Positions 27,701-39,700 of a DNA stretch of 64,000 nt are shown here, piece by piece. Position 1 is the stretch's first letter. Each line of letters starts with the position of its first letter. The stretch is from Enoplolaimus lenunculus (taxonomy: Eukaryota; Nematoda; Enoplea; Enoplida; Thoracostomopsidae), in NCBI GenBank assembly GCA_030248215.1, contig JASANG010001772.1, forward strand, positions 1 through 64,000, in the 5' to 3' direction. The notes under the pieces are model-generated. The model did no database searches, was not told the DNA's origin, and saw nothing but the letters and a program-made list of their open reading frames with translations. The position numbers and the translations under genes were made by a program.

Positions 27701-30700
27701 CGCTCCTACTCAACCAAAATACACCAGAAAACTACCTTGGAAAATATACCCTAGATTGGTGTAGCGTGTATCAAAATCCAAAACGAAGAACACTTTCAAA
27801 ATTCAAGAATACCAGTCACACAATCGTATACAATTTCACAACCTACTACTCCGATATCCTTGGCAGAGTCACGCAAAACTTAAGAATTTCGGTTATTTTG
27901 CATAACCGGTTCCTATAGCCAAAAATCCTTCCGAATCCGATAATTCCTATCCTACAAATTCAAATTTTCGTATTACTCATAAAAACACTTGAAAACAAAA
28001 CAACACGTATATCAAACCAACGTTTTTCCTCATATGACATTCCCGCGGATAAAGCCAAACACAATATATAATTATATTTAATAGCTAGCTATCGGCAATT
28101 TTACGGTTATTTCCCAAAATTTTGTATAGGTTTTCATAAGCGCAGAACTCGGAAATTTGGACGAAATATAGCGTTTTCTGACCGTTTCTATCACATTCAG
28201 CACCTTTCACAACCTTTTACAAAGTTTTCCACCATATATATCTGAATTAAGCCAAATTCAGATCAAAACAGTTTTCCATAAAATTCACATCTTTACAACA
28301 ACCAATCCAGACCTAAAAACATTTATATCCCGTTCAGATTCGTTGAATATGAATAGTTTGCAACTCTTTCTATACATATTGAGCTGTGGGAGCCTCCACA
28401 GCTCACCCAGGACTAATCTGCAATGTTTATACTTTTTGAAACTTTAAGCAGATTTTGAATCTGTGCACATACCCACGCAACAACTCTCCAGAGCACCGAT
28501 ACTTCAAGGGCTGCTCTTTCCAGCTCAGAACCTTCTGAACCAAGGCTGTGTCTACCGACACCAGCACGTTCGGGGTCTCTCCGCCAAGATCTTGACCCAA
28601 AAATTTCTGTGCAGCCCGAAAGCTCACACATTCACACCAGAAATGTGATCCCAGCTACTATAACCTAACTTCTACTGAGATTCAGAGGCGCTGGGTGCGG
28701 TGACATCGGTACAGCATATGCCAAAAAATTAATTTTGCTTTCATCCGTTTAGTATATGTTAAAAATTAGTAATGGTGGTCACTGCTTAACCGTTGAATTA
28801 AGCCGTGGATTTTCAAACAAAGACTCGCTAATAGAAGTAGAGCGATTTGAATAAACAATATAAAACAGTGCAAACTCATAGCGAGCATTTGTTTTATGTT
28901 TTTTGTTTTGTTGTTTATTGTAACCAATCTCGGCCAGTGTGGGTTTCTCATTTTCCAAGCGGGAATGAGTGCGGCACAGCCTCTCCTGTGTGACGGCTAG
29001 CAATTTCGCAGGCCTGGTACGAAAATCACAAGCATAAGATTGGCTGGCAAAACTGGGAAAGCGAAAATTCAAACGGCTAGGTATTCCCTTGTTCGGTAGT
29101 GAAAATTAAAGGTGTAGGCAAGGTTTATAAATCGGGAAAAGTGAAACATTCAAACCGCTATGTCGTACTGGTGTTCGATTTAAAACTCATGTACGTTTTT
29201 GGTAACATTTCGCGTAGATCACAAAGGCTGCCAACAATCTATATACTGTGAAAATGTCTAGAGAGAAATCTTGGGAGTCTAGGCACTCTAATTTTTCCAT
29301 TTTTTGTTTTCCAAACAAACTTTACACTGCAGATTTTCCTTGCCGAACCAAGGATTACCCAGACGTTTGAATTTTTCGCTTTCCCAGTTTTGCAAGCCAA
29401 ACTTTTAGCTTGCGATTTTCCTACCAAACCAGCACAATTCCTATAGCCGTCATACTGGAGTGGCTGCGCTGCAATCCTGGTCATAAGTCGCCCCCTTGGA
29501 AAATAAGAAGCTCCTGTGCTATATATTGGCCGATTATGGTTACAATAATAAAAAAACAAAACGAAAATTAAAAACAAATGCTCGCTATGAGTTTGCTGAG
29601 TTTGTATTGCTTATTCAAATCGGTCTGCCTCCATTAGCGAGTCTTTGTTTGAAAGCCCATGGCTTAATTCAACGGCTAATCAGTAATCACCATTTCTAAT
29701 TATAACATATACAATACTGATTGACGCAAAATTAATCTTTTTTGCCCAGCAGGCCTTTTGTCCGGACGGCCTTTCGTCCGGGCGGCTGTTTGTCCAGGTG
29801 GTCTTTTATCCGACGGCCTTTGGTCCGAACGGCCTTTTCTCTGTGACGGCATTTTGTTTGGACGGCTTTTTGTCCAGGCGGTCTTTTGTCCATGCAGCCT
29901 TTTGTCCGGACCGTCTTTTGTCCAAGCGCTCTTTTGTCCGTGCGGTCTTTTGCCCAGGCGGCCTTTTGCCCCGACGGCCTTTTGTCCAGGCAGCCTTTTG
30001 CCCGGACGGCCTTTTGTCCTAGACGCCTTTTGTCCAGACGGTCCTTTATCCGTCGACCACGTGTCCGGCGGCCTTCTGTCCGGTCACCGATTGAAAGGTG
30101 TCGTGGTTGAAAGTTTATCAGTTCATTTTATAACGATCTTAGAAGTTTAAGCTTGTTTTAAACCAATTCAGAAATTTTAATGATGCGTGGCACAAAGCTC
30201 GGCTCTTGTACACTTTTCCCGCATTTATGCTTAGGTTTAGGGTCAGATTTAAACTTAGGGTGTTACAATAGGCATACCAACGCCTTAGCATAAATCTTTG
30301 CCTAAGCCTTCGTCTAAAAGCTTTCCTAAGCCTTAATCGTTAAATGTGAAGGAAATGCAAAGGAGCGAAATGTTTTTCAGCAATTTGTTTTGCATAAGCT
30401 GAAGACGTGTTTCGAGATAACTTAGCTTCGTTACTCGTGTAATAACTGAGCGATTGTTAAGTCTGTCATTGTTACATCCGTTGTTTTACAATTTTAGCCT
30501 TCAAATGCTGCTGCCGGGTGTCAGATGGCAACGGATGATTTACTATCCGATTTTCATTCAATTACTCCATCAACAAGTAAGCGTTTAAGCAGTGTCGAAG
30601 TATGCATGGGTGGTGGCTCACTCCCAAACTTGTGGGTAACGGGCTACAAAAGTAGGAGTGAATTCGTGATTTTTCGGTAGGAGATGTTGGTATGTGTGAG

Positions 30701-33700
30701 ACCCCCCGAATTTAGCTATGACTACACCCGCCCGAAAACAATAATTTCAACAAAAGTTGCCAATGCTGGTCCGTAGATGTGCATCTATACCATTACCACC
30801 GGCCCTTCGTTTATTTTTGTGTAGGACATCGTACAGCCGCAGGGTTACATCCGGTTCCGGCTGCAAATCTACATACGGTGTTGGCTCTGGCTCCGGTAGA
30901 ATTGTTAACGGAGGTTGGAACAATTTTGGTAGTGAAATTTTTCGTATATTTAAGAAATTTATATATGTCGTTCTATGTGTGAGTTTGTCTGTAAATTTTG
31001 CTCAATTTGCACGAAAAATTCGCTTAAGACTATAGCATGACGATGACCGCACTTTATATATATTATTCTTAATGTTTAGTTAATTTTACGTAACTTTACC
31101 TACTTGATTTTTCCGCACCTCTGGCCCCAGCTCCGATCTTTTTCACCTCCGGTTGCATCCTGATTTTCGGCGTGTAATATGTTATCACGACTGGATCCAA
31201 GATTTTTAAAAAGTAATGGCTTATAGTATTTTCAAAATGATACAGCTTATTAGAAACCGAACAGACGCTAACATGCATACTGAACTTGAAAAAGTGGCGG
31301 ATCAAACCTTTGTGGTTCCGCTTCCGGTTGGTGTTAATTCTGTTTTGTAAGATTGGTTTCTATCGACAAATGGATACAGTAGTTGTTCCTGCACTAGAAC
31401 TAAATTTCAGTTTGCGTAGCAATAAAAATTATGTGATTTCTACTTCGTTGTGGTAAAGTTATCCATCGAAAGCAATGCTTGTATTCTTAAATGTGTGTAG
31501 CACTTGTAACAAAAGTTGACAATAGGTCTGGTATGTTTCGAACAGCATCGAATGTTTCGCTTGTAATTTTAGACACTATTTTTGCATATTAATGCGCTCA
31601 ATGTCTGCACAAGTTTCGAGTGCTGCAAAAGTTGCAGGTTAGATTGGTTGAAAACCTATCGCTGACTTGTAATGTTTAATTGCTAACCGGCCGCGTCATT
31701 GAATCAGAGCGATACGCGTACGTCGGTAAAGAACACAATTCGAGGTGCGATTCCGGGTTTACTGAGTAGCGAAAATCACGAACTTCTCACAGCCGTTTGA
31801 AATATGGGTTCAAAAAATAGTCAAACGTCTATTAAATAATTAGTTTTATTTCAGTTGTATCAATCCTTAACAATGCAGTGACAATTCGTAAACGTTCTTC
31901 GTCGAAACCAACGTGCACACCGAGTTTGCGCAAGCGTTCGTGTAAACACTGCTTGGAAGTGTTAACCGCGAGACTTTTGTTATTTTTGTGCCATTCAGGG
32001 TAAGGATAAATTAGGGTCGGAACTACAGAAAGCGCTGATGAAGACGTTGACGCGCCTACGAACATTTTAGCTTTCCCGCCCCTATAGTTTTTTCGTGAGC
32101 AAAAAATGAATTTTGTGTTAGAAAAATGTTTGCTGTCCGTATTAGTGTACTTGCTCCTTCTGGTAATAATTCCTGGATGTAGAATGGAATTAAAAAGTAT
32201 TCGTAATCGCTTAAAGGCCGCTTGAGCAGACTCTCGCATCGACCCGTGGCTGACTGACATGGTTTAATTTGAAATGTTCGCAAAAAGTACAAAACGCGAG
32301 TAAAAGTTGCTTTTTACTTGCAATTCTTTCAGATCATTTCGTGACCTGTTAGCGTACGAAGAATACGTCAAAGTGTTGGTTGATGCGCTGGATATCACAA
32401 ATGATCCGGTATAATTATCCGCTTCTTTCGTAAAAGTACACGGGGAACAATTATGCGCAAACTCTATACCTGAATCAACAAACTATGCTTAGCGTTTAAT
32501 GGTTATTACGAGCATGCGCAGTACCCTCTTGCTCAGCTGAATAGTGAAAGTAAACGCCTCCCTACCGAGACGGTGCGGTTTGAATGTTAGCTTGAAAATG
32601 TGAGAAAAGGGTAATCTTGCATAGTGAAGTCATTTTTACTGCAAAAATACCGTGGCTGGATTCCTGAAATATTAGTTAAGTATTCGATTCAGTTATGATT
32701 TGGTTTAAGAAACTCAACTTTTTTTAACAAAAACAAATAAACGACAATTTGGACTGTAAACGATAACAGCAGCTGATAGTTTTACTGTTTATTAAAAATA
32801 CCTTCATCCTGGGACCTTGCTTTATAATTAGGCTAAAACGTTGAATCAGTTAATCTATTCAAAGCCCAAAAAGCTCAATAAATCAAGTATTTAGCAGTTG
32901 AACCTAGTCACAATCAAGGGTTTATAGTTACACAAAGATTAAAGATATATTCTGCTACAAAAAGCAAATCGCCGTATCCCAAATTTAATCATGGCTTTGT
33001 TAATGGCCCTAAATCCTGATTGTACAGGTGGCGAATCCAGAAAAAAATTAAGAGAGATTCACAGATTTTCATGCGCAAAAAAGATACTGAATAAATATAG
33101 GTGTCGTTCGAAATAGTTTTCGACTTTGTCTTTTTCAACTGTTTTTTCGGTCCAAATGAAGCGGGTTTCAGGCATACCTAATGATACACCCTCACATCCG
33201 GGTCTGATGTAAATTCAGTTACTTAAATGATTTTGTTTGTCCTCTTGGTCATGCAGGAATTTTGTATGTTTGGACTGCGGAATTTTAAACCTACTTTCGA
33301 GTTAAAGGCAACGATACCTCCAATTCATTTTATCATGCTTATTTCGCTATTTCGATAGCATATTTTCGAGACTCGAAAAAAACTCTTTTACAAGCTGTAG
33401 AATAAGTAAGAAATGGAAACAACGTTTCTCGCTCGCCTCGTTCGCTCGCTAGATGGACTTATCGTCTCCCGAAATGAAATCCAAGCTACAGTCAGGTTTT
33501 ACCTGTGACACAATATTAATTCATGTTTCATATCGGGTTTTATTTACAGTATTTGCTCTGTACGGTGCTTCAATGTATTGCACTCATCGCTCTGCAGCCG
33601 TCAACTCATCAAATGCTTCAAACGCTTCAGGTGAACACTGTTATTCTATCGCTTTACGTTTTTTATTTTTTGCAATTAATTCCGTTTAAAAGCTGTTAAT

Positions 33701-36700
33701 ATTGCTAGAAAATGATTATATATACATATATGTATGGTATCACGAGAACTCGTCGACCGGCACCTTTTAATTCGACATTTCATCGACTCGACGGATTGAT
33801 TCACAGGCTTTCGGACACTGTTGGTCGACAAATAGGTGTAGATTCATACATATAAACATATATTACATATTATACATTATATATAAAGTTCGAGTCAAAC
33901 AGGATATGTAGATCATGAAAAGGAATAAATCAGCCAATAATATGCGACGAGGTATACAAACTACAAAAAAACTTGCATGCATAAACAATTATTTATAGAT
34001 TGAAGAGTCACTTATTCAGTTGCTGCTGCCGTCAGATGAGTGGTATTACACCCCACATTCGACCAATTGGGCACCGATTGTTAAACATCACGCTGCACGT
34101 ATTTTGGTATATATTGGTCTTGGAGACCGGGTCGGCAATCGCGTTGATATATTTAATTTTGCACGTATGAACTGTTTTATTAATTTTTTTGAGTAAAACG
34201 AATAATATGGCGTAATACTATTTTTGTTAGCATTGATCGGGACATTACAACTTTTTACGTTGCAAGGTCGCCGCTGAGGAACCCGTGATTCCTTCCAATC
34301 TCGCACGAAAACTTTGTTAAGATTGTAGTCGAATGTTAAGTCCTGTGGGCCGTTGAATCCGCCAGGACTCATTGCGTATTGTAACGCCTGCATAATTAAT
34401 TACACCATTTACCAAGTCAGATTGCTTTACGATTGGTGATCGTAATAAACCTCGCAAAATCATACAACCACGAATCGACAAGTAAAATACTAGCACTCAG
34501 TTGCGAATCAAATCCAGTCAGAAACCTAATAGAATAAACGCCGTACAGTTATTCACTTTTACCCTCCACTAGTTCTTCTTAAAGCCACATCGACTATACT
34601 TTTTATACCGCTATCCTGAATCATCCTTCCAAGTTTTCCAAATCAAATTTTAACATTTTTACTAGATAAAACAATAGACTCAACCATCATTCAACCAATA
34701 GCCATATTTTTACAAATGTGATGAAATCAGATTTTAGAAATTATATTTACTTCAAAACATGATTCAAAGTTTCTATTTTATTCAAAATCAAGCTTGAAGT
34801 GTCACAGTATTCGTGAGGCAAAGGATTGATAGATGCTGATGTCGTGATAAAGTTTGCAGCCAAAACGAGTTCCTAAAATCTCTTTGTTTCCAACTTAAGT
34901 TAGAAAAGGGCCTCTGGTCGGTATTGCACCGGTGTTACACAGCTGGATAATTATACATTACATATGTACTGTTGTGACCCGAATATGAGGGGGTAATAAA
35001 AGGGGGTCCCCAATTTGAATCCCAATCAATAGGAGTCCGTATTCCTAATAAGAGCCGTAAACGGATAGCGTCCCTAAACCCTAATTAGAGTCCATAAATG
35101 TCAATTATACCATATTGTACCGCATAAATGACTCCAGGACCAAATAAAGTTGAGTTCGAAACTTTAAACGTACTTAAGTTTTGAAAGTAATTCCTAAGTA
35201 TAACCTTGCATTATCGCTCAAACTATTGACACAAGGCAAATATACGTTTAATTCAACGGATAATTGCAGTACCGGATATATATCAGTAACGAAGGGTGAC
35301 GGAGCGTGGTTTGAAAATAAATAACAGTCCGTAACCGAATAACAGGGGGTACCAGCGGGAGAGGCCAAATAAATTTCAGTCCCCCCTGACTACAGTGTTA
35401 GCGGTTTTCGTAGCAAATACGCATCAAACCAGAAAAGCTTCAGAGTCTTGGTCGCCCACCCCAAAGTTACCTGGTGTAGGTTGCATATTCCGGAAATTGC
35501 ATAGTAGAGAGTTTAAATTTTTTTATTAAATTTTCGTTTTCAGGATTTACGTTACGCTAACGTCTAACTGATGTGCTGAATCATTTACTGTAGTGACCCG
35601 AATAAGATGGGAGACTGATATTTATTTGGCCTCTCCAGAGGGTACCCCCTGTTAATCGGCTAAAGACTTATTTATTTTCAACCCGCCGTCCGCCACCCTT
35701 CGTTACTGATATATATTCGGTATTGCAACTATCCGTTGAATTAAACGTTTTTGCCTTGAATCAAAAGCTTGAGCGATAATGCAAGGTTATACTTGTAAGC
35801 ATGTGAGACATGCTTGTCCGTTATGTGCACATGCAATATAGTGCAGTGCACTGCATGTATGCTAGCTGGCAACATACGATCGACACATATAGTCGATGAA
35901 AAATGCAGTTGAGGCGGGCTACGTGGCGCAGTGGTAGAGTGCTCGCTTAAGGATCCATAGGCTGAGAGTTTGATCTCTGCGCTAGCCCGCTTTTCCAGCT
36001 GCTTAGTAGAAAGGTCTGATGTCCCGGTTCCTACGTTGACTGACATGTGGGCTACGTGGCGCAATGGTAGAGTGCTCGATTACGGATCCATAGGCTGAGA
36101 GTTCGATCCCCGCTCTAACCCGCTTTTCCAGCTGCTTAGTTGAAAGGTCTGATGTCCCTTGGTTCCTACCTAGACTGACAATACTGTGGAATGTTAGTTT
36201 CTCAACTTATGTACGCTTCAAAGTTTCGAACTCAACTTCATTTGGTCCTGGAGTAATATATACGCTATAATTAGAGATAATTGACATTTATGGACTCTAA
36301 TCAGGGTTTACGGACTCTATCTGCTTACGGACTCGTATTAGGGACACGGACTTCTATTGATTCGGACTCAACATTGGACACCCTCTTATTACCCCCTCGT
36401 AGTCGAACACACTACAGTAACTCCAGAAATCATTTTATAGGAAATTTGCAGGTTTAGAATATTAAGCTTGCGATAGTCTTTTAACATTGAATAAAAACTT
36501 GATTCTTGGCTGCAAATTAATATTGATCGTTGTAATTCTAGAAAAAGGCCGATATCGTTCGTCGATTGTGTCAGAAACGTTAGAATCAGAAAACGCATAC
36601 ATCAGTCGGATATGCATTGCGCCGGCGAATATACGAACTGCTTCCGGTAAAGAACTTTATTCAGTTGAAGGATGTGTTGAAAAAGTAATACATGAAGTAA

Positions 36701-39700
36701 GTTTTACACATTTTTGTGTTCTATATTGCATGTTGAAGTATGCTATACTTATTATGTCCATAAGGGTGTGATTATCAACTCCTTAATGTATTAATTAATA
36801 TGTGCTAATGCATAAAGCTTAAGAACAATGTTACCTTCAACGCCGTAACTCTAATTTAAACATATTCCAAAGCCTAAATGTAAGCCTAAGCCTGAACATA
36901 AGTGCTAATCCTAATTCCAAGCCTAAGTAAAAATTGGGTAAAATATAATCATGCCGAAATACCGTCATGCGAGAAAACGGGACGGTCCTAAGAGGAACGT
37001 GGGCCAGACTTAGGCTTAGAGTTAAACATAGGTCGTTACTATACCTAGAGCTGTAATAAAAATAGACTTATTCGCAGGGAATAAAAGGATGGCCGGCGCT
37101 TCCGGTAAAATCCTAGCTAAAAGGTTCGTTCGGCAATTTCGGCAGTGAAATTTTTTGTAGTTTTATAAAATCTGTTTCATTGAGTTTGTTTGTTTGTCTG
37201 ATCAATTTTTTGACATTTATACGTTAGTTCTCAAATGTCGTTAGTATGATTTTAAAAAGTTTATTTTGCTTGCCACCGCTTCCGGCTCCGGCAAATTTTG
37301 TCGACTTTTGTCTTTTGTTACTGTTTTCACCTTCCATTGTACGCTGCGTATATGACCAAGAATAAGGTGGACACCTTGTTGAGGAGCTTAAGTTATTAAG
37401 TTTCTCGCTAAATATACATAATTATGGCTTGTTGAAATTAGTTAATTTACGGATTCACCCGGACCGCGATTTCAACCATAAATAAACGGCGATCACAAGT
37501 TTTTATCGTTTAAATGGTCAAATTTTATCATTTGAGCACCGGATACATTTGATTTTTTGCCAAAACTTACAAATTTACGTTTCGTCAGATTTATTCATTC
37601 TGCGACGTCGACGATACGCTGTCGCAACAAGATCAGTCAACGCCAACCACTCAACCAGCCGGAGCAACATCCGAAACGCCAAGCAAACTTTCGCAACTTT
37701 ACAGCATTTCGGAACCGGATTTAGGCCAAAGTGCGTCAATATTTGCCATAATGTCAGCGCTTATCGATCCGATAATCATTATTCGGCTACTATTTCACAA
37801 ACTTTCGTGGAACTTAGCGTTGGTCGGTCACAAAACTTCACAAGCGTCTGTTAATAACGGATCGCGACATTCTGGTTCGTCAAGTGTGATGTTATTTTCA
37901 ACAAAACGTAACGCAGAAGTATTTGGCTGTTCAACGTCAAGATCGTCGTGTGGTAGTGCAAACTATACGCATCATTTAATTAATTCCGTTCCATCTGATA
38001 CTGCAAGCGGTGCTGTAGTGTCAACAGCAATTAATATCCGAGATGATCTGACTGTACCTCATACGCCTGTGACAATCAATTCACCAACGTCAAATGTTGC
38101 CTGTTCAAATAGTCGCTTCAATGTTTCTGAGCTCGGATTTGGAACCGGAGGCAGCTTGTCATTGCTGAGTAGGCATATTTCAGCGGACGAATTTGCACGC
38201 ATTTATAATCGTGTGATGCCAAGACGATCAAACTCAGTCCGGTGGTCTAGAAACCGACGTTGCGGTGATCAAAACCAAAAACGAGCCGCAGGTCAATCAG
38301 TTAGTTCACTTCATACGCGACGCGTTACAAATTCGTCCGCTCACTCGGCGAGAAATTCAGTCAACTCAGGTATACGTTGTTTGTGGGGTGAAAGTTGAAC
38401 GTGAATTACTACCAGGGCCTGAATTCTTCAATCGTGCGTTACCTATCACCAGTTGATGATGATAGATCTTGTAACTTTCGAACCAATGAATGCTAAGGTT
38501 GTAAATTGAGCACATTTTCACATATGATTTGCTCTATTGTCGTACCAAATTTGAGTTCAACAACTGTGACTGCCACAGTTGATGAGTTTGAAAACCTATT
38601 ACTAATTGATGATACGTACTATAAACGTTTGAGAATATGGGCCCAGGTTACAGTATAGTTTTCATGGTGAGTTTGAAAACCTATTACTAATTGATGATAC
38701 ATACTATAAACGTTTGAGAATATGGGCCCAGGTTACAGTATAGTTTTCATGGTGAGTTTGAAAACCTATTACTAATTGATGATACATACTATAAACGTTT
38801 GAGAATATGGGCCCAGGTTACAGTATAGTTTTCATGGTGAGTTTGAAAACCTATTACTAATTGATGATACATACTATAAACGTTTGAGAATATGGGCCCA
38901 GGTTACAGTATAGTTTTCATGGTGAGTTTGAAAACCTATTACTAATTGATGATACGTACTATAAACGTTTGAGAATATGGGCCCAGGTTACAGTATAGTT
39001 TTCATGGTGAGTTTGAAAACCTATTACTAATTGATGATACATACTATAAACGTTTGAGAATATGGGCCCAGGTTACAGTATAGTTTTCATGGTGAGTTTG
39101 AAAACCTATTACTAATTGATGATACATACTATAAACGTTTGAGAATATGGGATCAGGTTACAGTATAGTTTTCATGGTGAGTTTGAAAACCTATTACTAA
39201 TTGATGATACATACTATAAACGTTTGAGAATATGGGATCAGGTTACAGTATAGTTTTCATGGCCCATGTTAAGTACACCGGTATAGGCGCTATTGTTTGT
39301 TCAGATATAGCTTTGTATTGCAAAGGTTTTCTCGATACAGAGCATGGACTGGAACACTAATCCAACACATTCTATTAGTTTTCAAGACTTAAATGTTTTA
39401 TTACTGCTGGGTTGGTGATTTTTCCGTAACTCAAAAAATTCGCAGAACAATGGTGTATGGGTTGGGCTATGTTAAAATTAATTACTCCTTAATAGTTGAT
39501 TGTGCTGCTAAACTATCCGTTTTTGTGCACATATATATTAAAGCTGGAACACCGCAACGTGTTTTGGACACCGTTTCAGCGCAAGTAAACAAAAATTGCA
39601 CATGGGTGTAACTATGGTTTACTAGTATATATAGCTGGATCGCCAAAATACGTAATTTCAGCTTAGTTTGAGCTAATATTCGCATTACACTATATAAAAA

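Larger units (their letters stand above)
35586..36419 (-). mobile_element. TA-flanked MITE, copy 2, split by a tRNA-derived insert
   Basis: Opposite orientation, starts tactgtagtgacccgaataa and ends cgaacacactacagta. At 834 bp it is twice the usual length because about 410 bp (about 35,795-36,206) carrying two tRNA-like units has been inserted. Confidence 0.75.

Noticed and set aside
29758-30150. Three overlapping + strand frames rich in Phe/Cys/Leu/Ser
   Set aside because: Translation of the cggccttttgtccgg array in shifting phases; no codon pattern of a real gene.
31832-32260. 142-residue minus-strand frame
   Set aside because: It is antisense to exon 11 of the + gene, which has matching splice sites and phases; no domain is seen in the minus reading.
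38584-39263. CRISPR array
   Set aside because: Units are 85 bp with no unique spacers, in an intron of a spliced eukaryotic gene: a minisatellite.
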